Positions 38,744 to 48,416 of a stretch of 64,000 nucleotides of DNA are shown here, one piece after another. Each line of letters begins with the position of its first letter. Positions within the stretch are counted from its first letter, which is position 1. The DNA lies in contig OX421498.1 of assembly GCA_949126835.1 (NCBI GenBank), positions 37,123,618 through 37,187,617 of the forward strand, written 5' to 3'. The position numbers were made by a program, and so were the translations under genes. Under the pieces are notes generated by a model that did no database searches, had not been told where the DNA came from, and was given only the letters and a program-made list of their open reading frames with translations. This DNA is from Anisus vortex (lineage: Eukaryota > Mollusca > Gastropoda > Planorbidae).

Positions 38744-39218
38744 CAGGGTTTGTACAGCTCCTTGAAACTCCTGGAAAACAAAAAGTTGTGTTCCAGGACC
38801 TTAAAACTCCTAGAAAAGCTGCATTTAGTCCTGGGAAAATACTAAAATGTCCTTATTTTTCGAGGGAGATTAATTATTCATAAAAAAAATCGTAATCAAT
38901 GCTCCTAGATTGTACTTTCACTTTTCCAGAAAGCCCTATTGGAGTTTGTCACTTGTCTTTATTACTTGATGACACCAGTAATGCTACTCCATGGTTCTTT
39001 TTTTTTAAGATCTTGTTTTTTTTTTCGATCCAAACTTGAGAAGTAGGCTATATATATATAAGTGCCCGTAATGTCGTAAAACACAAAAAAAAGCTGTGTA
39101 GCGAGTTTTTTTTTTAAGAGCTCAGCTTGGCTTTTCAACAAATTTACTCCTGAAAAACTTCTGGAACACTCCTGGAAAACTCCTGGAATTTTGAGGCAAT
39201 TTTTCTGTACGAACTCGG
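38744..39218. mobile_element. 475-bp non-autonomous element, 5-bp TSD, unknown family
   Basis: Ends are CAGGGTTTGTACAG and CTGTACGAACTCGG, inverted repeats with three mismatches. Flanked by TTTAT at 38739-38743 and 39219-39223. Removing the insert and one TTTAT restores the host LINE frame (APSLWKSLP). The interior repeats the words CTCCTGGAAAA and CTCCTGGAA several times. The 5-bp duplication does not fit typical hAT (8 bp), so the superfamily is left open. Confidence 0.75.
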
Positions 39219-39544
39219 TTTATGGAAAAGTTTACCTCAGACACTAAGAGAATCTGAGACAAGAGAGTCTTTTAAAAAGAACTTAAAGACCTTTCTCTTT
39301 CCCTAGTGGCTGTGTGCCTTACATACCAAAACAACTGTTACTGCGATTCACACCGAGATCGCAATGAGCATGCTAAATTTAATAGCACGGCTAGAAGCGC
39401 TAAAAAAATTATCATTATTATTACTATTATTAAATTTAGAGACACATGATGAAACAGTGAGGAAGTCGATGGGTCGCCAAATTTGTAGCTTCCCCCGGAC
39501 TCAAAATATCCTAGTTACGCCTCTGAGTAAATATCACTAGGATC

Positions 39545-39625
39545 TAACTCAAAATCATGGACGTAATAATCTTCTGTAGAGTAGGCATATAGCTTAGAAG
39601 GAGCGCACGTGACATATAAGATGAG
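39545..39625 (+). mobile_element. Short copy of the shared LINE/SINE 3' end
   Basis: GGACGTAATAATCTTC, then a diverged loop, AGAAGGAGCGCACGTGACATATAAGATG. The family hairpin region carries a small insertion. Confidence 0.55.
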
Positions 39626-40189
39626 AAAAAAGACGCATCAATCACCTTCACAATTAAACCAAACAATTATCCAACATCAGATAACAGAGAACTTTTTTTT
39701 TATTGTAGACTTTTAAACTCTAAACTCTAAATGATCAGAATTTAATGCATCTGCAACGAAATAAAACAGTTTGTCTTCTGGAAGACACAATGCGATGTCA
39801 CATACGAGAAAGTACACCAGCATACAGTATCGTTTTCTTTCACAATCAATGAATAGACCTCATACCTTTAGAAACATTATTCAATAGTTAGTCGAGAAAA
39901 ATGTTAGGCCTACGTATGTTTCAGCACCGTTTGCCGAAAGCAAATCTAAAGCAAATCTGTGGATTCAAAAGTGTGAAAAAGGCCTACGAATGCTTTAATA
40001 AAGTCTATTTGATTTGAAATACTGATTGATTCACAATAAATAATTATTTAGTTATAGTATTGCATTAGCCGCGACGCGGTACGCCGCGAATTTTGAAAAA
40101 AGCATTCAGCGGATTTTACGCTTTTTTATTTACCGCAATAAATCCTGGGGCCCGATTGATTAGTGTTGCCAAAGTCCTAGCTACTGCCA

Positions 40190-40450
40190 TTGTTGGTAGT
40201 AAATGTGTAACGGGGCATGGGAAAGGTTCTTTAAATGGGAGGCTATCATGTAGCAAGATCCGAGGGCCTGGCGCAAACTAGGCTACCCTGCAAGGCACAG
40301 TGCAGGGTGGAACAAAGAGAGGAAGCCAGAAGAGACGATGGGATGATGACATCAAGGCTTATCTCTTCCCAGAGGGCGGCGCAGGACCGAGACGAATGGC
40401 ATAAAATCATCCAACTGTCAAAACTGTCACTCGGGTTATGGGATAGTTGA
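40190..40450 (+). mobile_element. LINE relic, C-terminal segment
   Basis: Frames combine to GTVQGGTKRGSQKRRWDDDIKAYL, then QRAAQDRDEWHKI. This is the KTxLQGTVxGGRxRGR...WxDDIK...AxDRDxW signature of LINE ORF C-termini, interrupted by a frameshift at about 40360. Confidence 0.6.
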
Positions 40451-40698
40451 AGCTTGAAGATCATGACTAATAATTCAGTTTTGCATATACACTGTAATAG
40501 AATTGCACAACCCCAGTGATCCCAATACTACTCACTACTCGGGTTGTACCCGGATTAGACAGATAGTAGGCCTAGGCCTTCTAAATTCCAAATACTCGGA
40601 TTCGGTACTCGATGGAAATCGTCAACGCCCTTAAGCCCTATAATATTATAATGTTCTGCATGCATTCGAAATGTTTACGTGAAAATGACGTGGTAGTC

Positions 40699-41425
40699 CA
40701 GGGGTCGGCAACCTTTTGCTAACAGTGTGCAAAACTAGGATTTCTAAATCAATCAGCGGGCCCACAGCCTAAACTAGCCTATTATAGGCTACATTTTAAA
40801 AATTATGTTTATATGACTATTAATTTAACTCCCTTGCAAGACCAAGGCCAAAAGCAAAGGAGATTATTTATAGAGTAAATCGCTAAAGTGTTTTATATTT
40901 AATCCAAAATTAACGTGGTTGTGATTATCATCCTTTTTATTTGCATTTATATCAAATACAATAATGTTTTTACTCAACTTTCACATTTATGGCAATTATT
41001 GTGTAAACATCATTTAATTTGTTAGTCAAGATGCAGATCTAACAATCTAACACCGCATATGTTTATTATGATCTCAGTGCAAATGTTGATTATATTAATT
41101 TTGATCTCAGTTTTACTGAGAATTTAATGGGTTACCATATTAATGACATTAAACCTACCAGTGTTAATATTATGTGAATTAGCTACATAGTAAAAATACA
41201 ATCTGAGTAGTTAACGTAATGTTGGAAAATGTACATATAAATTCTTTAGTCGTATAATATTTATATAGTTTTCAAATACTTTTTACAGTTAGATCATTTT
41301 AAAGTTATAAATTGTAATTATTTTTATAAAAATAAAAAACATAGTAGAAAAATTAGCTAAATTAAAACGGGTTAATTATCTCCCTTTAATTAAAACCGTT
41401 TCCACATTTGATTCAATTGTCTCAT
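40699..41425 (+). mobile_element. Truncated copy of the 1.4-kb hAT-type element
   Basis: Starts CAGGGGTCGGCAACCTTTTG and is alignable with the reverse complement of the element at 46345-47748 through AAGGCCAAAAGCAAAGGAGA and TTAATTATCTCCCTTTAATT. Similarity stops near 41425, so the far terminus is missing. Confidence 0.75.
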
Positions 41426-41514
41426 GCATATTAAGTAAACATTGTTTTTGTCTGTATGTATTTATTAGTAGTTTATAGGCGTATTGAAACCAAGATATTG
41501 GACTTACCATAAGC

Positions 41515-42660
41515 CTTAACCAGACAGAGGTAATGGGTCAAGATGTAACCGATATCCCCACCATCAACATTGGAAACCACACCTTGCAAGTGGTGAAAGA
41601 GTTCACCTACCTTGGATCCACTATATCTTATCTTATACATTACAGACGCTCCTTCTATAAAGAAGATTATTGCGCCCTACGCTCCTCCGTGGTCCGAGTC
41701 TAGTCTTGCATTTTTTTAAATGTTTTAAATGATGTTAAGTTACTGGTTTTCCTGGTTTCTTCAGGCAACCCATTCCATGCCCGAATGCCACTCGGGAACA
41801 AATAGTACTTATATGCATTTGTTCTCGCATAATGGATAAAGAAGGTGTTTTTGTCTTTATGTTTATCTGAGCTTTGCAACAGGTAGTTACTGGGTTGTAT
41901 TTCTAAATTAGAGTTTAATGACTTATGTAATCTGTCCCTCGAAAATGGGCTAAACAAATGGCTAGGGAAAAAATCTGCTTCCATGGCAAAGCTATCAAAA
42001 AAGAGTGTGGGGAAAACAGCAAGTTGTCACTATCTACCAAAATATCCGTCTATGTCCCCGGGCGTATCTTTAGCACCTTGCTATATGGCAGTGAGAGCTG
42101 GTCAACATACATGTCACAGGAATACCGCCTAAACACGTTCCACCTACGCTTCTTGCGTCGAAATTTAGGCACCACCTGGAAGAAACGCAAATCAAACCAG
42201 GAAATCCTAAACCAGGCCAATATACCAAGCTTTGCTATCACAGCGCGGACTGCGTTCGCCTGGCCACCCCAGGCGCATGAATGATGGTCGGATACCAAAG
42301 GACATTATGTGCGGTAAATGGCCGCAGCGGGACCTCAGGCAAACAGGCATAGACGAGGATTCATGTTAGGAGGTTGCTGCTGACCGTGGAGTCTGGCGAC
42401 AGGCCGTCTACAATGGGATAACCTCCCTAGAAGCAAAAAGGGCCAGGGATCACATTGACAGAATGCATAAAAGGAAGGCAAAAGCAACCTCCACACAACC
42501 GCCCTCGCTGTTCAAATGCGAGGGATACTCAAGGGACTGTCATTCGAGGATCGGGCTGTTCAGCCACAGCAAGCGCTGCCCCTCATTATAACCCTAAGGG
42601 CGCATCCATTGTCTTGCAAGACATAGGAGCCATAAAACACGATTATTGTCTTGTATGTTT
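41515..42660 (+). mobile_element. LINE relic (third family) split by another LINE fragment
   Basis: Left part: VVKEFTYLGSTI at about 41590-41625. After the nested fragment: KLSLSTKI, FSTLLYGSESWSTYMSQEYR, TFHLRFLRR and GRIPKDIMCGKWPQRDLR. Then WRQAVYNGITSLEAKRARDH and the zinc-finger-like C-terminus CEGYSRDCHSRIGLFSHSKRC (C-x5-C...H...C). Stops and frameshifts show it is dead. Confidence 0.75.
41628..41985 (-). mobile_element. LINE 3' fragment nested in another LINE relic
   Basis: The minus strand has an open 94-codon frame ending SGIRAWNGLPEETRKTSNLT...FKTFKKMQD, then a 3' UTR with GGGCGCAATAATCTTC-TTTATAGAAGGAGCGTCTGTAATGTATAAG and an (ATAAG)n tail. It is the best-preserved copy of the family at 8425. 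Confidence 0.75.
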
Positions 42661-42794
42661 AATTGTAACTTAGAATTTAACGTTTTGTATATTACAACTT
42701 TGAACCCTCATTCCCTCTAGTGTTTTACATTTAGTGGTGTTACATTTCAAATTGTGAATATTCACTTGAAGAGAGCATCGCAGTTATTATCTGC

Positions 42795-44175
42795 CCGTGG
42801 TCCAATCGAGCTGAAATTTGGATAGCAGACTTGTGGCGACTAACAATACATTCTATCAAATTTTCAGTTTAAAAAAACTTAATAATACTACACGTATGAC
42901 AATATTCATTTCTTAAAAGGAAAGTATAAGAAAAATTTTGGTTTCACTTCACTTCACTGCAAATTTTTATAGTTTTTCGGCGCAAAGCTAGAAAAAAAAA
43001 TTATGCGCTAAGATTATTTTTAGAATCTTAGAACAATTCATACGGAGTAAGGAGATATTTTTGAGATTTGCGACACATATATTTTTCTGTACTTTTCATT
43101 TGCAGTAGTCAATCAATTATTTAATTACATGATGGTAAACTTAGTCTGCAAATAAAGGGAGTATAATAAAACTTCGTTTTTATGGTTTTCTTGTTACTTC
43201 CTCTATTTTAAGTTGCAATTTCTGTCTGTCTGGTTGCAATCGTCGTGCAAGAATCGGCTTCGATTTTTCGACCACTTCCCGTGGTTCAATCGAGCTGAAA
43301 TTCGGACAGCAGACTTGTGGCGACTAACAATACATTCTATCAAATTGTCAGTTAAAACAACTTAATAATGCTACACTTATGACAATATTCATTTCTTAAA
43401 AGGAAAGTAAAAGTAAAATTTTGGTTTCACTTTAAAAATGCCTGCGCAACTTTTTATAGTTTTTCGGCGCAAAGCTAGAAAAAAAAATTATGCGCTAAGA
43501 TTATTTTTAGAACAATTCATACGGAGTAAGGAGATATTTTTGAGATTTGCGACACAGATATTTTTCTGTACGTTTCATTTGCAGTAGTCAATCAATTATT
43601 TAATTACATGATGGTAAACTTAGTTTGCAAATAAAGGGAGCATAATAAAAACTTCGTTTATATTGTTTTCTTGTTACTCCCTTTCTTTTAAGTTCTGCAG
43701 TCTGTCCGCTTGGATGGATGGTTGGTTGGATGACAGCAAAACTTTGAATCGATTTTCCGACCACTTCCCGTGGTCCGATCGAGCTGAAATTTGGGCAGCA
43801 GACTTGCACAGACTAACAATACATTCTATCAAATTTTCAGTATCGTAGCATTTGGAATAGTCACGAATTCTTTCTACAAAGTTGCAAATCGAGGAATATA
43901 TTTTACGAAAAAACATGGCTGCATTTGACGGAAGTACATAAACTTTTCGGATTTGTTAGTTTTTACGAAATAAATACGAATGAAAACGACACAATATAGC
44001 CGAAACAAAAGCAAGTTGTTTTTTTTAATGCTCAAATCGTTATAATTAGATATGTATTTGCCGAAATTACCGATTCGAAATTTTTTAGTTTTGTAGTAAA
44101 GTGGAAATGGTAAACTTAGTTTGCAAAGAAAGGGAGTATAATAAAAACTTTGTTTTTATGGTTTTCTTGTTATTT
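42795..44175. repeat. ~485-bp tandem repeat, three copies
   Basis: Copies begin at about 42795, 43276 and 43768 with CGTGGTCCAATCGAGCTGAA-like sequence. The first two are nearly collinear throughout (TTTTTCGGCGCAAAGCTAG, TGCGCTAAGATTATTTTTAG, AATAAAGGGAGTATAATAAA). The third has a replaced middle part but ends with the same AAAGGGAGTATAATAAA block at 44130. Short frames with DHFPWSDRAEIW are caused by the conserved unit start; no gene is inferred. Confidence 0.85.
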
Positions 44176-44288
44176 AAATGTAGTTGTATGCACCGGGCTA
44201 ATGTCAAGGCTCTGGGGAACCCCCTCCTTCTTTATTCGGGGAAAAACGTATCCGTATAGTCTGCATAACAGGTAACAGGGCATCTTCC

Positions 44289-44303
44289 CCCCCCCCCCCC
44301 CCG
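44289..44303. repeat. Poly-C tract
   Basis: About 15 C followed by GGTCTTAC. Confidence 0.85.
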
Positions 44304-44750
44304 GTCTTACTATATTATCTATAAACAACGTTGCTAACATATCAAGCATGTATATACAGATCTACATATTGTTTGAGAATTCCTTTTTTTTTCAACGGCT
44401 AGTGTTACTAAAAAGGACATACGAAGGGAATAAATTGCTTTGTGTAAGACTATACATCCTGGACTAGAGTGTTTGTATTTCAAGAAATATGCATTCGTGT
44501 CACCTGTCTTTTAGACAGCGGTACAGATCGATTGGGTAGTACATAATGGGAAATAAAATATGCCCAAATGCATCTAATTATAGCTATCTACCTTCTGTCT
44601 AAGTATTTATAATGTTTTTTTGTTTAGGCTAACTATCTTAGATATCAATATACATAATCTATCTATCATACAGTTACTAATACATCTATCCATCCATCTA
44701 AACTATCTATTTAATCCCTCTAATATATCAAATATAATTTAGCTAAATCT

Positions 44751-45160
44751 AATCTATCTAATCTGTCTAATCTGTCTAATCTGTCTAATCTGTCTAATCT
44801 ATCTAATCTGTCTAATCTGTCTAATCTGTCTAATCTGTCTAATCTGTCTAATCTATCTAATCTATCTAATCTATCTAATCTGTCTAATCTGTCTAATCTA
44901 TCTAATCTGTCTAATCTATCTAATCTGTCTAATCTGTCTAATCTATCTAATCTGTCTAATCTGTCTAATCTGTCAGATCTATATAATCTGTCTAATCTGT
45001 CTAATCTATCTAATCTATCTAATCTATCTAATCTATCTAATCTATCTAATCTATCTAATCTATCTAATCTATCTAATCTATCTAATCTATCTAATCTATC
45101 TAATCTATCTAATCTATCTAATCTATCTAATCTATCTAATCTATCTAATCTATCTAATAG
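44751..45160. repeat. 9-bp minisatellite TAATCTRTC, about 45 copies
   Basis: The left half mixes TAATCTGTC and TAATCTATC units; the right half (from about 45000) is almost pure TAATCTATC. Because the unit is 9 bp, the minus strand is open as (RLD)n for about 150 codons. With no start context or flanking exon structure, it is not called as a gene. Confidence 0.95.
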
Positions 45161-45254
45161 CATATATCTAGTATTCAATGGCCAAAATAGTCCGAATAAG
45201 AAATTGCCTCTGTAGGCCTACGAAGTTTAATTACTGAGTTGTGTAAAAGAAAAA

Positions 45255-45415
45255 AGTTAAATGTAGGTTAATCTGGTTCGACAAGGCAAATTATTGGACA
45301 GGGCTGCAGTTGTCTCAACTATTGACAACCTCTCAAGATAAGTGGAGAAAGTTAACTGCTAAGGTGTCCATTCGCCCCCCCCCCCCCCCCCCCCCCAAAA
45401 AAAAATATACGGTCA
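45255..45415 (+). mobile_element. LINE relic, extreme C-terminus, with poly-C expansion
   Basis: Reads WFDKANYWTGLQLSQLLTTS, then WRKLTAKVSIRPPPP and a run of 22 C (45376-45397). The same ending, WSGLQLTQLLTTAQDRQKWR then SIRPPP, occurs at 60480-60575. The C-run sits exactly on the terminal proline codons. Confidence 0.75.
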
Positions 45416-45669
45416 TGTGGGATTGATGATGATGAAGAAAGAACTTGCGATTAAAAATGTAGACCCACCGACCCTTACGCTCCATTTCCTGTGCACTATT
45501 GCTATGCTTCCGTTAAATGAAATGTTTTTAACGGAACACGGGTAGTGCAGTAATCTACGTCCGTAACAAACACGAACGTTAGCCTACACAGACATTTTGT
45601 TTTGAAGCTTATATTCTTCTTTTGTTAATTTTGGTAGAGGTCGAAACATTCAAATACCTAGGGTCAACC

Positions 45670-45979
45670 CAGGTCCGTCTCGTCCCCATAGGCAACCTAG
45701 GCGGCCGCCCAGGACGCAAAATTTTGGGGGGTGCATAATTGAGGATTTTGTTTAATTTGGGGATTTAAAAATATAAACTAAATTTAAGTTTAGTACTTCT
45801 GTGCGCTACTATCATAGGCAGACGAATTACTAGGTAATGAAAGGCGAAGGGAATTTTATTTAAGTTGTCTTAGAAAACAGGAAAGTATGCCTTAACACTC
45901 CTCAGTTTCTCCCCCCCGAAGGCACTTTAATGAGGGCGCAGAATTTCTTTTCGCCTAGGGCGTCAAAAACTCGGTCTTA
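45670..45979. mobile_element. hAT-type MITE, 310 bp, inserted in LINE
   Basis: Begins CAGGTCCGTCTCG and ends ACTCGGTCTTA, which is a weak inverted match. Flanked by GGTCAACC at 45662-45669 and 45980-45987, a perfect 8-bp duplication. Removing it restores YLGSTLTKLRDG in the host. A 7-C run lies near 45912. Confidence 0.85.
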
Positions 45980-46344
45980 GGTCAACCTTAACTAAGCTTA
46001 GAGATGGAAGGTCAATAAAGGAAATTAAAACTCGACTTAGCCTGGCCTCCTCCATCATGGTCAAACTATGGGAAATATGGAAGAGCAATATCAGCTTCCC
46101 AGTGAAAATAAAATTATACTCATCTCTGGTACCTTACGTATTTTAATATGGCTGCGAAAATTAGACGCTGAATGCAGAGGCTGAGAGAAGAATTCAAGCC
46201 TTTGAAAACGTTATTAGGAGTACGCTATCAAGAAAAAAAAATGAATATGTCTTGCTCCAGGTTCATAATCTGGCGGGGAAACAGGAGGCACTCCTTTCAA
46301 CTGTAAAACGACGAAAGCTCAGATGGTTTGGTCATACTGTAAGG

Positions 46345-47748
46345 CAGCGGTCGGCAACCTAAGGAACGCGTGCCAAACTTGGTACGCAGATATATATTCA
46401 ATGGCACGCGAGAGACCTTAAGAGGTGTTTTTTGTTTGTTTTTTTGATGAAAAAAAACAACAACATTTTCCGGTTCTGAATGAGAAAAACTGACTGTTGA
46501 AGTCGATGTTTCTGAATGACATAGATCCTGCGACATATTTCAGCGAGTTGAACTTGCATTTACAAGGGCCACTGGAATAAATTTGCATTGAAACTGGAAA
46601 TATCTTTGCCTGAAATCAATTTTAAAACATTTACCTACCTGTACATCCCTATATTTTAGTATATTGGGGCAAATATAAAATAGATAGTTGGGCTTTTTCA
46701 GAATTACATTGAAGCACTCAAAGCGGAGTTTTCTAACCATTTTTCCATGTCACATCAAGCCCAATTGGTTTAATCTTACTACCACCTTCTTAGATGTAGA
46801 TCTTCTTTTTAAGTGTAGGGATATTGGCGATTTTAAAATGCATCAAGTTGAATTTTAAGCACTTAAAAGATAAACTCCTTAAAAAAAAAAACAATTAATG
46901 CATGAAATGTTTATTTACAACTGTTTAACGTACATTAATTTTAATTCTCTAATAATTAAATCCTGTAATGAAGACCATTATTTTCGATTTTGTATAAAGA
47001 AATAATAATTAGTCAGTAATATTTGTTATATTACAAAACATAACTATTGAATCAAATGTGAAAACGGGGTTTTTAATTAAAGGGAGATAATTAACCCGCT
47101 TTATGTTCGCTAATATTTGTAATATGTTTCTTTTATAAAAGAAAACATTACTTACAATTATTGATAACTTACAAATGGTCAAAATGTAAATAATAAGCTT
47201 ATTTGAAAATTATATAAGTATTATTTTATTTATTTGTATGTCTAAAGAATTTATATGTATATTTGTAAACATTACATTAACTACTCAGTTTGTATGATTA
47301 CAACGTAATAATTCCGCTAAACTATAATGTTAGCGATAATTTGTTAGGCAGTAATGATAACACATGAAAGGACATCTCAGTTAAACTGAGATCAAAATAT
47401 AATTAATATTAACAGGTGTTAGAGCGTTATCTTGTGAACCAAATGATAATGTTTAGACAATAATTACCATAAACGTGAAAGTTTAGTAATAAAATATTGT
47501 ATTTGATATAAATACAAATAGAAACAATGATAATCACAAAAAAAGTTAATTTTGTATTAAATACAAAAAGCTTTAACGATTTTCTATACATATCTCCTTT
47601 GCTTTTGGCCTTGGACTTGTTACGGAGTTGAATTAATTGTCCTATAAAAAAATAATTTTTTAAAGTATAATGGAGCAGGCTGTTTGCACGCTGAATGATT
47701 CAGAAATCCTAGTTTGGCACTCTATTAGCAAAAGGTTGCCGACTCCTG
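46345..47748. mobile_element. 1.4-kb non-autonomous hAT-type element, inserted in LINE
   Basis: Ends CAGCGGTCGGCAACCT and AGGTTGCCGACTCCTG (two mismatches in 16). Flanks CTGTAAGG (46337-46344) and CTGTAGG (47749-47755) form a target duplication with one base lost. Removal restores FGHTVRHDSLPKTI in the host LINE. The interior has a near-perfect hairpin ATCTCAGTT-A-AACTGAGAT and no transposase frame. Related copies are at 40699 and 59970. Confidence 0.88.
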
Positions 47749-48109
47749 CTGTAGGCATGACTCTTTGCCCAAAACCATCAAAGGAGGTACAGAGGAAGGA
47801 GCACACAGAAAAATCCGCCAGAAAAAAACTTGGTTGGACAAACTGAAATTACCTACTGGTACGTTTCTGCAAACGGCTTCTGACCGGGACGAATGGAAAA
47901 ATCTGGTTACGCCCACCGTCGAAAGTCACGGGTCTGATGATAATGTGCACTTGTTTTAAGAAACCGGTACTCTGTTCATAGTGGATGCCATATACCGGTA
48001 TCTACTTATCAACAAGTGTAAAGAGTGGCGCTTTAATTATGTGTTGTTTGCTTACTCAGTGGCCTCCCCTCAATGATATGCGTGTTTTGATATAAACGTT
48101 TTAAAGATC

Positions 48110-48295
48110 CTGTTTCACATGCCATTAATGTCTTAAACTGTTTCACATGCCAGTATTGTCTTATTAAACTGTTTAACATTCCATAATTGTCTTAAACTTT
48201 TTAATATACCATTTTTGTCCTTAACTGTTTGACATGTCATTATTGTTTTCAACAGTTTCACATGCCATTTTTGTCATAATGTTTCGAATGACATT
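48110..48295. repeat. Degenerate ~30-bp tandem repeat, about 6-7 copies
   Basis: Variants of TGTTTCACATGCCATTATTG followed by TCTTAAAC recur at about 28-33 bp intervals, ending about 120 bp before the acceptor of the exon at 48417. Divergence between copies indicates an older array. Confidence 0.75.
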
Positions 48296-48416
48296 ATTTT
48301 ATCAATAATGTAGCCTACAGGCGTTTGTTGTTGATTTTTAATTGATTAACTTTAAAACTGTTTGTTAGATCTATTAAAAATATATTTTGAATTATTTTGT
48401 TTCATTTTATCACCAG

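Larger units (their letters stand above)
38170..39330 (+). mobile_element. LINE relic with two nested insertions
   Basis: Pieces in order are AVCLIQSRLDYCNSFLWGFP...NQRKRLQ (38230-38320), INLKIMSLTL (38388-38417), then after an inserted SINE SYLRELISKHDPLRELRSLS (38590-38680). After the 475-bp insertion come LWKSLPQTLRES...SFKKNLKTFLF (39221-39300). This is the CR1/L2/Jockey-like family also seen at 23250 and 59085. Reading across 38743/39224 with the insert removed gives APSLWKSLP, the conserved sequence. Confidence 0.75.
45640..47959 (+). mobile_element. LINE relic carrying two hAT-type insertions
   Basis: Host pieces are 45640-45669, 45988-46344 and 47756-47959. Joined without the insertions, they read ETFKYLGSTLTKLRDGRSIK, TRLSLASSIMVKLWEIW, YGCEN, AERRIQAFENVIRSTL, VKRRKLRWFGHTVRHDSLPK and QTASDRDEWKNLV. 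Stops replace expected Leu and Trp around YGCEN. It is the RTE-like family also at 60100. Both insertion points are resolved to the base by target duplications. Confidence 0.85.

Noticed and set aside
44720..45178. 152-codon open frame of Arg-Leu-Asp repeats on the minus strand
   Set aside because: Produced entirely by the 9-bp satellite; no splice sites, domain or codon signature.
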